Source: Carposina sasakii (taxonomy: Eukaryota > Arthropoda > Insecta > Lepidoptera > Carposinidae). From it: a DNA stretch of 64,000 nt. Location of the stretch: the NCBI GenBank assembly GCA_014607495.2, contig CP053172.1, forward strand, positions 4,416,888 through 4,480,887, read 5' to 3'. The notes under the pieces are model-generated. The model saw only the letters and a program-made list of their open reading frames with translations. It ran no database searches and was not told the DNA's origin. Numbering within the stretch: position 1 is the first letter of the stretch; each line of letters starts with the position of its first letter. The translations under genes and the position numbers were made by a program. Shown here in pieces: positions 27,601 through 42,600 of this stretch.

Positions 27601-30600
27601 CCGAGTGCCTCCTGCCTTTCCTCGATGTAATCGATGTAAGGGCTCTCAGACGCGAGCAGTTTCTTGGCCAGTTCCTCGCACTGGTTGAACCTTTCGGCGC
27701 CACTTTCTACGCGGTGCCGAAGTTCGTCGAACTTCGAGCGAAGGATCTACAATTTAAATACAACATTAATCAACATACAAAGAAAATATATTATATATGG
27801 GACGGTGAACCTCATAACGAAGGTATAAAAGAGGAGGTGGGACTATGAAGTGAGTCGTGTGGCAATCGTGAGGTCATGACGTCATGATAGGGGCGGAGCT
27901 ACAGCGACAGTGTAACGCAGTAGCTGTAACCACACGCTTGTGCTCCGAAATGTAACCCTATTAAAATTACAAAGACACTAGCGCTTTTATCAGGGTACTT
28001 TATTACTAAAACGTAGTATAATATTGCCATCTAGTGATGAGTAATTGCACTAGTAAAACAATCTTGAACCATATTGATAATGAGCAAATAGTTTGGCTAG
28101 TCACTACAAGGTGGTTTCTATGTAAATGGGCAGGGCTACAGTACTCAATGCTCCCCTCGTCCCATACTTCACCCCCGCTCCGCGGCACACTATTTCTGTA
28201 TGAAAATATACTTAGCCGCTACTCCTCTTTTATTTGTTCTGCATGGTGAACCTATTAAAAAAAGGACTTATCATTATTATAAAAACAAAAAAATACAATA
28301 GAACTGACCAGTAAATGTTCGTAATCCGTACCGAAGTCATCGCTAGACGCCGCCGTGTACTGTTCTTGTATCCAGTTCTCTAGTTCTGCGCTCTCTGCCA
28401 GGTATTCGTGCCTGCAAATACATAGATAGATATAATTATAGGGCACTTTTGCACCGGGAGTATCTTTCAAAGCTGTATGAACATGTTTTATAATATGTGT
28501 TTTATATGTAGATGTGATCAAAACGCTCAATAAAAGTATAAAAACAGACTACATGTGCCTACAATATTTGAGGATTGCTCTCGATTTCTCCAAGATCCCA
28601 TCATCAGATTCTGATGTGGTGAATATGGGACCAACTTGGAAGCATACCATGACCAACTATAAAGAAAATTTAAATCGGTTCATAAACGACGGAGTTCTGA
28701 GGTAACACACATAAAAAATAATAATAAAAACATACAAACGAATAGATTTTTGAAGTCTGTTAAAAATAGCATAATTCAGTGGCAAGTGTATAAAATCTAT
28801 TATTAAATTGAGGGATTTTGTGACAAGTAAGCTAGCTACACCTCTTACCTGGCATAGCTTATTCTCTCGCTTGGAGAGACGTGTACTGCACATCTACAAT
28901 CTATCTAGTACTCAGGAACTATCAATGTCAGAGTACTTTGGTCCTTTGTACTTTGGTCAAACAGTATTTTCCGGTAGGAGATGTCGCCAACGCCATCTAT
29001 CCAGGTCGATTGAAGATTTGTACAATTCTTTTTTTACTTTTAATAGAATTTTAATACATTGCGTTGTGCGTTTCACCGTATAGTTTCGCTGGATGATGGC
29101 GCTAGTTAATACGTGTGTGAACACATTTTATGTATCACTGCATACAAAAAATGTTAGTTCCGTAATCGGGTATAGGAATTATTATATGAAACGGACTCTA
29201 ATGACTGTTTATTGCCATACATACATACATATAATCACGCCTTTATCCCTTACGGGGTAGGCAGAGCACCAAGGGCCGATAGAACCACATGGTGCCACTT
29301 CTGACCAATTTTGAGGGTATAGTTGAGATGTACAAGTTTATTGCCACAATAACATAGTACGTGTCTCCTCACCTGCAAACGCTCTCCACCAGCCGCTGCT
29401 GCCTCAGATTAGCCAGCTTCTGCAGCTTGGCCAGTGTGGCCACCAGTGCGGCGTGACGCGGACGTAAAGCTCGCGTGGCGGGGTGACCGGAAGCGGACAC
29501 CGCGGTTGCCACGTGACCCATCTCCGATACTATTGCTGAGTATGTGTCGATTTCTAGTTCCACCGCCTGGGGGGGGGAGTTTTGGTAAATGAATATACAC
29601 GCATGGCTGAATTGCCAAATTGGGGTTGTCAGAACTGTAAAATCACAAAGAGATCCCACATCCGCGTTCAGATAAATATCAGTGGCAAGTGAATCATCGT
29701 CTTACGGCCAATTTCAATACGCGAGATCAAAAAGAATCTTGGATTCTTTTATTCCTAATTTGAAATTTTGTATGAACAATTGAAGATTACAAAAAATCTC
29801 TCAAGATCAGTTATAGAAGGCGATTAGAGAACGTAACAAAAGCAATGCGATGGAGAAATTTTTACAAAATTCTTTGATAGCTTGTCAATAATCATTTTAC
29901 TTCCATTTAGGTTTAGGTATTGTCAAAGGAGGTTTGACATTTCAACGTGAATGTTGTACTATTTCCGCTATCGCTTTGCTTTTGTAATCATCAGTCAGCT
30001 GATTTAAGAGTCTAGACACTGAGAAAGGACATAGGCTACTTTTTAAAATTAAAAAGGGATTGCGAAGTATGTTAATATGTAATATATGTTAAAACTATAA
30101 TTTTGTATCTCCCTCTTTTAATTGCCCTCTCTTTTCCTCGCCGCGGACTCTGGCCACGTGTGCTTTCCCCCCCCTCCCTACCGCCTTGCATCTGCCAGTT
30201 GCCCAACGGTCGCCGGTAGTGACCCGCGTCTCGGCAAGTGAATTTTTGTGTGTGACAAATTGACCTACCCAAAGGAGTGCCCTTCGTTTAAAAGTGAAGT
30301 AACAGTGAATAATGCCTAAAAGTGGATTGAAGTTAAAAAACCCCAAAACCCTACGAGAGATTCCGCGCGCAACAAGAAAGAACAAAACCCCACTTCTAGA
30401 ACCTTCCCCTAGGCCCAGCCCCTTCTTAAACAATATATATGATGATGACTATGGGCAAATACCCCCTATGGCAGTCTTGTGGCGTGCCCTGGGGGAGGCC
30501 TACGTCCAGCAGTGGACTGCAATAGGCTGATGATGATGATGATCAGCGACAAGTTGCTAACTTGTCGCCCGAAGGCGTACAAAACAAGGGTTACTAACCT

Positions 30601-33600
30601 TATGCCTAGTCAGCAACTGTGTGGCCCTATGGCGGTCATTGCCCACATCTTCAGTCGCCAATGCAGCGGCCTTATCCTCCATCCAGGACTCCACCTCCAA
30701 GGCCTCATGCAGCAGTAGTTGCGCTCTCAGAACGGTTTCCAGTTCGGTTGCGCGCGCGTCCGCCGACGTGACTGTTTGCTCGAAAGCAGTTTCCAAGCTG
30801 TCTATTAGTTCTTGTATCTGTGTGGGTACATTTTAGTGGGTTAATAAATGTTTTCTACAAACGCAAACTTATAATTTTTCACAACTTTTTTTGATAGGGA
30901 AGAGAGATAATCTGAAAATTAATCAAACCAATAAAGAATTAATAAATGGCCTTAGAACATTTATACGACTATGGAGCTTGTAAGGGCGCCAAGAAAAACC
31001 CCTCCCGGTTTAATGGCTCCCTGAACCTAATTGTAATCATTTTAAAATAAAAAATAATAATAGTAATGAAAAATTAACCTAATCTGGAGCGCCGCTCACA
31101 TTAATTCGCAGTGTGCGTATGCGGCCACTAGATGTCGCTTAGTCCGAGTTAGAACGCGATATGGTTGTCCTTAATGTGTTTCATTAGGTCATCTGAATTT
31201 TAATAAGAGTGAGGCTGCATCATTTCATTCAGTAAGGGAGTGAACACGCGCGGCGTTTCCAAACTGTAACTTGCATGTGCTCCTATTTAAAAAAATGTGA
31301 ACCCCCATCTAAAAATATCACGAGCCGCCCCTGCCTAGATCCCTAAGGTCTTCAAGCACACTTGAAACCTATTCAAACTACCCATAGTTTCACGTACCTT
31401 ATCCCCCTGCACATGCCCCTCGCGGATCATGGCCCGCCCCCCCTCCACCACGCGGCGCACGAGCGGCCTCCTGCCCTGCAGCTCGTGTCGCAGCTTGCTG
31501 TGCCTCTTCAGCGCGGTCTGCGCGAGGTGCAGGTCGCCGGGCGGCGGCTGTGCGGGGGACTGGCGCTCCGACAGCCAGGCCAGTTCGGACTGGACTTCTG
31601 CGCCGAATTTGTGCAGTCTGGGAATACGAGAACGATGTAGTATAGAATACTAAAGACTATAATTTTTTTCCATTTTCTTTATTAATAATTTTATAATATA
31701 TAATATCTTGACTAAGATAAATTTATAAAAACACTTCTCCATTAATATAATCCGTTAGGATATGGTTGATCGTTTCATCTTTAAACATTGTGCTGAGGTA
31801 TTCAGCTTTGTTTACTGAGATTTGGCTAGTGTATAGCTATCGGGATGAAAAAATAACGTTGCCAATATGTAATTTAGAAAAGAGATGGTAAAATTCGTCA
31901 TCCGAGTAATTGACCCGGTGGCTTAGTGGTTATAGCGGCTGGCACGGTTTGCAGCGGTCGTGGGTTCGATTCCCACTCGGGTGAAGAATTTTTTCCATTT
32001 TCTTTATTAATAATTTTATACTATAAATGTAGCTTAAAATTGAAATTGTGCCATCTGGAGATAGGAGGCTCAAAATAACCTCATTTGTTTAATGAAAAAA
32101 AAAAAACTCGAAAAATTTTGGCCCATTGTCACTTGCGACTTACCTCGGTCTGTCGTTAAGTCGGCATATTATAGGAGACCTTTATCAACGCAATAGTACC
32201 CAAAATAATGATATTTGGAATTTTTGTCTGTTTGTGCACGCTAATCTCAGAAACGGCTGAACCGATCTCGACGCAGTTTTCAGGAATATATTGTGACAGG
32301 TCCCACTTAACATATAGGCTACTTTTTATCCCGGAAAAACGTTTTTATCCCGGATAATTTCGACATTTTGTTTTTTCTAGAGTCCACGCGGACGGAGTCG
32401 CCGGCGTCCACTAGTGTTTATTAATTGATATAATAAATACGAAAGTAACTCAATCCATATTGTTATACTGACTGCAAACTCCCCTCCAAAGCCTTCCGTC
32501 TCTCCCTAGCAGGCTCTAACAGCGCCTGCGCGGCGCCGCACACCGCCTGCGAGTCACGCCGGATGTGTGCCGGGTCGTCACTGTCGGTCACCAGTTCGTC
32601 TCCCGCCGATGACAGAGACAGGGTTTTGGTCTGCCACTGGGCTATTTCTGCTTCTAGCGCCTGGGGAAGGGAATTTAAATGTCACGAATCTCATTTGGTT
32701 TGCTTATGTGGTATTTTTTTTGTTTTAGGTACAATCTGGTCTGTTATATATATATATTTTATTTCCAAATTCAATTTACCAATCTCCTACGTGTATTCTC
32801 CTCTTACGTGACATTGGCGGAATTATTGTGCCCAACACAATGGTGGCCAGTAAACAAAATTGTATTGAATTGCTGGAAGGTAAAAATATGTAAACAAAGC
32901 GTAAGACCCGAAGTGAAATGTTTATTTTTTCAGATTTTTTCAGATACTATGGTCGTATTCGTTGTTACAAAAGCGTTATGATCAAACCAACCTAACAAAT
33001 AAACTAAAAATGTGTAGAAAGAATTACATGTTGTCAATTATATTTAAATTTAATAATATTTATAAAAACACTTCTCCATTAATATAATCCGTTAGGATAT
33101 GGTTGATCGTTTCATCTTTAAACATTGTGCTGAGGGATTCAGCTTTGTTTGCCGAGATTTGTCTAGTGTATAGCTATCGGGATGAAATATAATGTTGTCA
33201 ATATGTAATTTAGAAAAGAGAGGGTAAAATTCGTCATCCGAGTAATTGACCCGGTGGCTTAGTGGTCATAGCGGCTGGCACGGTTTGCAGTGGTCGTGGG
33301 TTCGATTCCCACTCGGTTGAAGAATTTTTTCCATTTTCTTTATTAATAATTTTATAATTATATTTAAAATAAGTCCTACGTATTAAGTCATGTCTGGCAT
33401 GGAAATTAACTTACCCCATTTGTTTCACCCTATATTTATTAACATACATACATATAATCACGCGTTTATCCCTTACAGGGTAGGCAGAGCACCAAGGGCC
33501 TATAGAACCACATGGTGTCACTTCTGACCAATGGTTAGTATATATTAAGTTTGTGCATAATATTAAAACTATGTTGCAAACATAAAAGACCCAGCAGTGG

Positions 33601-36600
33601 GACACCTAAAAGCTAAAAAAAAAAAAACTTACCTGATGTTGCGCCAACAATTTTTTACAGCTCCGTAGATCAGTACCGATCTCTTCACTCTTCAACTGCC
33701 TTTCCAGATCTGCCAATCGTGCGCGGGAGTCTTCTACTGATCTGTGAAATAAATACATATACATGTACAGGATGTAACAAAAAGGGTATGTTAAGCGAAA
33801 AGCTACGTAAATAGCCCACTGTCGAGAACCTATCCACAAAATTTGAGACTCGAAATTACATGTTTATTTTTCAAGATTGTATGAAAATTCCTGAGATATT
33901 TAAAAATTCTCCATACTATCCGGAAAAATAAACATGTGATTTCTAGTCTCAAATTTTGTGGATAGGTTCTCGACAGTGGGCTATTTACGTAGCTTCTCGC
34001 TTAACATACCCTTTTTGCTACACACTATATAAATACAAATAAAGATACTCACATGAGAATACATTAGTCCACCCACACTATGGATTCCCGTGGGAATTAC
34101 AGAAAATCCGTACTTCAAAAATATATAGCAGACCTGGCGTTTACTTCGTATATACAGGGTGTAACAAAAGGGGTATGTTAAGCGAAGAGCTATGTGAATA
34201 GCCCACTTAACTACGAAAATTCAGACTCGAAATCACATATTTATTTTTCTAGATAGTATGGAGAATTCCTAAACAACTCTGGAATGTTCATACAATCTTG
34301 AAAAATAAACATGTGATTTCGAGTCTCAAATTTTGAAAGTAGGTTCTCAATAGTGAGCTATTTACATAGCTTTCTGTTACACCTGTATATGTACCTCTTA
34401 TGCTGCCTCTGCCTGCTGGCATGCCGCAGCTGTGCGCCCTTCTCCCTCGCAGCAGAGATCAGCTGCTTCCACTGCTGCTGTAGCCGGGACAGCCAGGCGC
34501 CAACCTCGTCTGATAGGGCGGGCGTGGACTTCTGGAGGGATTGGCCCACCTGTGGGCAAGGGGAAGGGAATTTATGCAGATTTACGGCAATAACAACGTC
34601 TCCGACCAATAAAGCGATGCGATAATAAAGCGATGGTAACCCAATGGTTAAGATGTGCGCCTTTCAGTCGGGAGGCGTGAGTTCGATCCCAGTCACGGGC
34701 CTGTACCACTGAATTTATTTCGTCTTTAAATTGTCAGGCAGTCGTAAAAACAAATGCCAAAACTTTGGCAATATAAGTTTTGGATAGAAACCATCTTGCG
34801 ATAAATAATGGGATAGGGCAAGTAGATGATGTGAATGAGATGATAGGGATGTTTACTATGGTTGAATTTTAATGACATTTTATGCTTATCAGAATAAATC
34901 ATCAAAATCATACCTATCTGTAAAATTACAATTTGATTAAGTGTCCAAATGAGGTAGTAATAAGCCTTCAAAGTTAAGTGGGCAAGTCCATTTTTCAAAT
35001 GTAAAATAAATTGAAAATTACAACATCACATATCCCCTGCATCATTTACAGCCACTTTTGCTTTGTGACCATATTTATAAACGCAATATTTAAAATAGCT
35101 GCAGAACAAAAGTTCTTTTACGCGCATACAAGTTACGAAAGAGTGACGTCATAATTGTGGTAGCCGTTTGTATGGAGCGTTTTTTGACAAGTCTAATCTA
35201 AAATTGTGATTTTTATATCGTTATATCCCGGAAAGTTTTCACGCTAGCGAAGTTTTTCTTTCGTCAAATGTTTTTTTTTATTTTTATTTTATGATATTTC
35301 GATATAAATACAAATAAAAAAACCGTAAACATCCCTATTACAAGTAAGTGATGGTTATGTGACAGACCAGCACCGGTATGATGAATTTGGTGAGAGCGAG
35401 ATGTCTCACTTTTAAACGTCGAATCTACAGAGCTAAGTAATAACTAGATAAACTAAATGTATGTACTTTGCATGTGAAAAATTGACTTAAGAATTAGAAT
35501 AGACACTCGTTCTCGAGCCAGGACTGAGTGAATTAGGGCTGATAGAAGTGGTTTGCGATCCCTTTTTACACACCAAGTAGAAACACTTGCCTTGTCTAGT
35601 TATTACTTAGCTCTGTAGATTCGACGTTTAAAAGTGAGACATCTCGCTCTCACCAAATTCATCATACCGGTGCAGGTATAGTCAATACACCTACCTAATG
35701 GGCAGGCAAGTCAATGGGATGTGACTAAGTAGATGGTGGGATATGAGCAAAATGATGATGATGATGATGATAATGATGATGATGATGATGTTAACTTACA
35801 CTCTCCACGTTACGCAGTTGTTTCTCGTTCGCCTGCAACTCTCTCTCGAATGCCTCGTGCTTCTGAAGTTTGCGTTCCAAGTTCGCTAGATCCCTGTAAT
35901 GCGAACAATGCATTTATACTAAGTATTTAAGAAGCATTATACAGGGTGTAACAAAAGAGCCCACTAAAAGGAACTTATCCACAAAATTTGAGACTCGAAA
36001 TCACATGTTTATTTTTGAAGATTGTATGAACATTCCTGAGTTGTTTAGGAATTCTGCATTTAGAAAATAATATTATTTATTAATACGATGTAAAACAAAT
36101 TTATAGATTTTGTCTAATCACGCGGTAGCGTGTCAAGCCAAGTTCCAGCTAGCAGAACTGTCGAGCATACTTATTTCTGTTTTAGAAGTTTGTCTGTGCG
36201 ATCATGAAGGTCTCATACTCGTAGGTATACTAGGTATTTAAGAAGCATTATACAGGGTGTAACAAAAGAGGTATGTTAAGCGAAAAGCTATGTAAATAGC
36301 CCACTAAAAGGAACTTATCCACAAAATTTCAGACTCGAAATCACATGTTTATTTTTGAAGATAGTATGGAGAATTCCTAAACAACTCAGGAATGTTCATA
36401 CAATCTTAAAAAATAATTCGAGTCTCAAATTTTGAAAATATGTTCTCTATAGTGGGCTATTTAAATAGTATTTCGCTTAACATGCCCTTCTTGTTACAAC
36501 CCTGTATAGCAAGTATTTAAGTATTATCTCATTTAGTGTAGACAATCAATATTCTTTAATTTATTTCTATTTCTTTCCTGGAAAATCTTTTCATATATGA

Positions 36601-39600
36601 TAACCATATAAGGTCTTTTATCTGTCGTGATATAAGTAATAAAAAGGTAATTACATACATACATACATATAACCACGCCTTTATCCCTTACAGGGTAGGC
36701 AGAGCACCAAGGGCCGATAGAACCATATGGTGCCACTTCTGATCAAAGTAATTATTAGTATATATTTCAAAACTTACAGTTTTCTTTTCGTTAATTGGAT
36801 AGCAACCAAACAAAAACAAAACAAAAATATACATAGGTGAAAACAAAACTATAGGTAGAATCTACAAAAAAAAATATACAAACTTTCTTATAGTACAAAT
36901 GTAAAAGTTTAATCAAATGAAAATGATTACAGTAATACCCCGCTTTACGCGAGGGATACCTTCCGGAAAAAATCGCGTTAACTGAAATTCGCGTATATCA
37001 AGGTTTATTTATTTTTTTTTATTAATTTTTTTCTCACACACTACACATTACAATTCCATGCAACTTAAACTATACAAATTATAAAAACACGATCTAAATT
37101 GTAACGCAAATACATGTGCGCACATTATTTATGATTTATGATTAAACATATTCAAAATTTAATCTTTGCCATAGAACAAAGTCGTAGTACGGGGAATCCC
37201 CAGTTCTTCAATCAGAATGTTCAGAGGACGCGAGGATTCCCGCGACCAAAGGGGAGTTAATGACTAAATTATATTTATACACATTCTTTCGCATTATGCG
37301 AAGCACTTCACGTTTAAATAAACGTGAATTTTAAAATTCGCGTTATAGTGAAACCGCGCATAACGGGGTCGCGTAAAGTGGGGTATTACTGTATTTATTT
37401 ATTCAAAACTTGGTACTATAAAGTAATTATTACATTATTAGATCAGAGATATGCTTCGCAAAATAATGTGTCATGCAAATGTTTACTGTTTTTGAGGGAA
37501 ATTTAACTCACCTATAGCTTTGATCTTTAGCGATCCTGGTCTTGTCATCGATCCATGCAAGAAGTTCTTCCGCTGATGCAATGAACTGTAGACAAAATAT
37601 CATGTTTTAAAATTGTCACTTAGCTCGTGTCTCGGAAAGCACGTAAAACCGTTGGTCCTGCGCTTGATCTCTCTGCGGTCGTGTCGGCTTTCCGTCCGAT
37701 CGGACTATGAGAGTGACGGAATAGAGAGTGCATCTGTGTTTGCGCACACACTTGTGCACTATAATATCTCATGCGTACCTGGGCAATCTCCGTAGAGATT
37801 GGTCGCCTTGGCCGAAATACGGTCGGAGATCATCATATTATAATCTCTGTATAGTATAAAACTTGAATACATCGGCTGCATCTCCTTCCGTGCATGTCGT
37901 AAGACTCGACTAAGGAACTCAGGGGCGATCTCTCAGGCGATAAGCTAGCAACTAGTCGACTGATCATTTACAACTATTCCCGCTGTGCTAATTGTACCGG
38001 CCTCCTGACTACGTAAAAGCAATAGCAAAGCCGAAGCCGCGCGATCGCGATAACCTCCCGTGCCCCGCGCCGCACACACACACACTCTCAATTATCGCGA
38101 TCGCGCGGCTTCAGCTTTGCTAATGCTTTTACGTAGTCAGGGGGCCGAATTGCTATATCATTGCTTCTGCAAGATACGTAAGATCTAGACACGGTATACA
38201 AGCGTCTTAACTGAAAGAAAATGAATAAATAAATCACGCTATAAAACTATAGTTATTTAGTCGTAAAACTATTTAAATATAGTTGACCTGTTGATGAGCG
38301 AGGTTGGCGAGTAGCTCCCTCCGTTTCTCAGTGGCGAGTTTACGCACGGCATCTCTTCTAGTCAACACCGCCGCGCGACGGGATTGTATACTGGAATAGA
38401 ACATTCAAGACTTTTTCTTCATTTTTTTTTCATTTGTATACTGTAATATAAAAAAAGGTTATAATCTAATAATATGGTCGATTCCGGCAGTCACACTTAA
38501 ACCTAAACCTAATCTTAGTCAGGTCTGTCTCTCTCCGTCCTTAACATAAATGGCTGAGAGAGAAAAGGACAGGTAGGACTAATTTTACGTTTAGATTTAA
38601 GTGTGACTGCCGGAATCGACCATAATGATATCTATGTAAATTATTGTAGATTCCGACCGTCACACTTTAAACGTAAAAATAGTTTTACCTGTCCTTTTCT
38701 CTCTCAGCCGTTTATGTTAAGAACGGAGAGAGACAAAGTGCACTAAGTATAAGTTTACGTTTAAATGTAACGGTCAGAATCGACCATAATGTTCCGTTAA
38801 AACTATAATTTCTGTATCTCCCTATTCGAATTGCCCGCTCATTTCTTCAGGAGCTGTCAGTTGCCCAACGAACGCGTTCCCAACCGATCGAGTTCCCAAA
38901 CAACCGCGACGTCTGTTGCTCGATAAGTGAATTGTGTGTGACAAACCGACACGCCTAACGGAGTGCCTGTACCCTGAGAGTGGACTATAGGGAAGTGAAA
39001 ACCCTAGAACCTCACGAGAGATTCCGCGCGAAAGAAGAAAGAAGAGAAATCACCCAGGTTTGACTTCTATTTTCACTTTGACGCGACGCGACCCCCTAAA
39101 TCCATAAACATTTCATTTTCTTGGCCCAGCCCCTTCCCTAAACATGTTCATATAGTTTTGGTGTCGATTCTTATGTACAGGGTGATTTTTGGTCGTCAAC
39201 GTTCCCGAAAACTACGGAATCTCCTCATCATCACGATCATATTTCTCCATGGAAACATACCTGGGAAGTGTCTGGTTTCCAAAATATTAGGGTCCAAAGT
39301 TGAGTAAATAGACTGCGTTTTTCAGCATAAATGCACATAGACGCGCGTAGCAGGATTTTTTCACGAAAAATAATTAATATCTGTCTATAAAAAAAACTAA
39401 CATAAACACTAGACACTCTAAATTTCGCACGATCAAGGAATTAATTTTTTATTTTTTTTATTTTTTCCCAGCGTTTTTTTTTGGCATAAACTTACTTTAT
39501 TTCATGTATAGAGTACGTACCCTTCGTTAAAGGTGGCCACAAAAAAACACCCTGTATAGTAGTGAAAGTTGGGTATGGCAACAAAGTCAAGCGAATACAG

Positions 39601-42600
39601 TGTAAATGAGAGTATTGAGAACATAGTTGGATATGTATAAAAAGATTTATAGTGACAGTGCACTCACTGGTCCTTCGCGAAGTGGTCCTTGCCGAGTGTG
39701 TCCGCTCTCTGCGCGTGCGCCGCCAGCCGCTCGTCCTGCGCCGCCAGCCGCGCCTCCAGCTCCTCGTGCCGCTTCAGCAGCGCCTCCGCCGCGTCCACCG
39801 ACGGCTGGGGACATCGACAAACACGAGTGACACATCTGCTCCTGCTGCTTCTGCTTCAGCCTATCGCAGTCCACTGCTGGACGTAGGCCTCCCCCAGGGC
39901 ACGCCACAAGGCTACTGTCACAGGGGGGTTTTGCCCATAGTCACCACGCTGGGCAGGCGGGTTGGTGACCGCAGTGTGATTTTCGGACTATGTTGTCAGT
40001 ACGGGAGGCGCTGCTGCCCACCTCCCGGAAACCCTTAAGTACGCCAGTTCTATCACTCTTGCACGAGAAGAATAGCAAAGAAACTTGACAGGGTTTGTTG
40101 AAAGGATATTATAAACTGCCGGCAATGATACTCACAGCATCCTGAGTGTATTCCAAGCAGGCTTCATGAGCTGACGTGGAAGCGTCAAGTCTGTCCGCCT
40201 CTCTGTTCAACATCTGAAGCTGTACCAGCTGTTTTAGGTACTCTTCTTTGTCTTGCCACGCTGAGGAGAGAAAATATATGTTAGAGGATACCATGGATAT
40301 CAGAAACAAACGGGAGATGAGCCCTCGAGCCTTTATCGCCTTTACCCCGAGATTTGTTTGAGTCCTGATGTAAGACATCAAATTATCAGTTTCATAGAAT
40401 AGTTCCGATGAACGATAGTGCTAGTTACTATGTGTATGATCACATTTTCCGTGTCACTGCATAAAAAAGTTTGCCCATTTTGCTCAAACTCCACTTACAG
40501 CGACCACGTCTTCAGGGCCACTCCATACGGCCGACTGGTCTAGTAGGTAGTGACCCTGCCTGCGACGCCATAGGTCCTGGGTTCGAATCCCGGTAGGTGC
40601 AAACATTGATATGATGAATATCAATTTTCTGGCATAATGATTCATAATTTTTTTTTTTGACATTTGTAATTTTGTAACTTCTTACCCAATTATAAAGGAT
40701 TTGCATGCAATGTATTATTGTTAAACATGTGCACTTTCATAATTGTATTATTACCACCTGTAACATACCATGTTTAATGCAAATAAAGACATTATCATTA
40801 TCATATCAATGTTTGTTTCCGAGTCATGGATGTTTCTATACTTATCTATGTATTTATATACCGTTGCTTAGTACTCACGACACAAGACCTTAGGGATCTT
40901 AATATGGGACTAGGTTAATGTGTTGTGTAGTGTGTGGAAAAAAAAAATACATCTCTGTGGAGAATACGAGTACACACATAGCCGTGATCCCAAAAATAGC
41001 GTACAGCTACGTTTAATATAGCGGGAATAGAGGAAAGTAAATGAGCAGTGATAAATTGCTAGCTTATCGTCTGAGAGAACGTCCCTGCCCCCCCAGCATG
41101 GCCACGCATCGTGGATATCGTATCGTCTCTATACAAAATTCAACATGGCTATATTTATCGTATTTAGACAGGCTGAATGTCGATAAATCGTTTTATCATA
41201 TCGTGTTCATGCCACTTGAGCTGGGTTCCTTGGTCGACTCTTACGACATGCACGGAAGGAGATGCAGCTGATGTATTCTAGTGAAGCCGCGCATTAACAC
41301 AAGATATAAACTTAACTGTTGTGTAAATAAAAACACATTAACAGGTAAATAAGGTAAATATTGGGCATGAATTTCATATTTGCTTGCCAATGTGCTTTTC
41401 TTAAAAATAACATTGTTTTGATGTTATTATTGTATACAGGGTGTAACAGAAAGGGTATGTTAAGCGAAAAGCTATGTAAATAGCCCACTATAGAGATCCT
41501 ATTTCCAAAATTTGAGACTCGAAATCATATTTTTATTTTTCAAGATTGTATGGACATTCCTGAGAATGAAATTGTTTCGGAATTCTTCATACTATCTGGA
41601 AAAATATAAATGTGAATTTGAGTCTGAAATTTTGGAAATAGGTTCTCTATAGTGGGCTATTTACATAGCTTTTCGCTAAACATACCTTTTCTGTTACACC
41701 CTGTATATGAAACTTAGGAGTGCGGTTTTCAAGACTATAGAAATTGCTTTTGCTGTTGATTATACTTCCTGTCTATTGTACACAAAAGTAACATGCAGAA
41801 TAGTAACAGTTTCCATGTAAATGCAAGGCAATGAATAAAGGCGAGTTTATTTCTAACACAGACTTGTTCTAGCCAACCAGTTGTGAATGTTATTAATCTC
41901 GAAGAACAGTACCTTTTCTATCTACAGTTTCTACCCTGTTTATCTTGTTTCATTGTTGCTATTGTATCTGTGTATGTGTAAATAGATATATATATATATT
42001 CTACCTTTGTCGATAGCTTTCTGTCCGTCCTCGAGTTGTTTGATCCTATCCGCCACATCGGTTAGGGTCGGATTCTTGGACAACAGCTGTTTGCCCAAAC
42101 CTATCACTTCTTTGAACCTGGAATTATAGGAATTTTTTACAAATTCATAAATACACACACTTATAAATAATCTCCGTCCGTATTTCGGTCAAGGCGACCA
42201 ATCCCTGCGGAGATTAGCTAGGCAGATATCATAGTGCACAAGTGTGTGCGCAAACACAGATGCACACTCTATTCCGTCACTCTCATAGTCCGATGGGACG
42301 GAAAGCCGACACGACCGGAGAGAGATCAGGCGCAGGACCAACGGTTTTACTTGCATTCCGAGGCACGAACTAAGTGACAATTTTACACTATACATACACA
42401 GTTACATACATATAATCATGGTGCCACTTCTGACCAATTTTGAGGGTATAGTTGAGATGTACAAGTTCGGTTAGTAGTGACAGGTGGTCAGCCCATCGCC
42501 TACAAAAGACCCTCTTGTCCCTCTACTGACTTGTACAGTATAGTTACACTATTAAGAATATAAAGAAAGTAGATGCGAAAGAGTCAGGACTGTTGCAAAT

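Noticed and set aside
31909..31983. tRNA gene with perfect A and B boxes
   Set aside because: Acceptor and T arms are plausible but the anticodon arm has a ten-base loop; near-identical copy at 33247 in the same repeat context.
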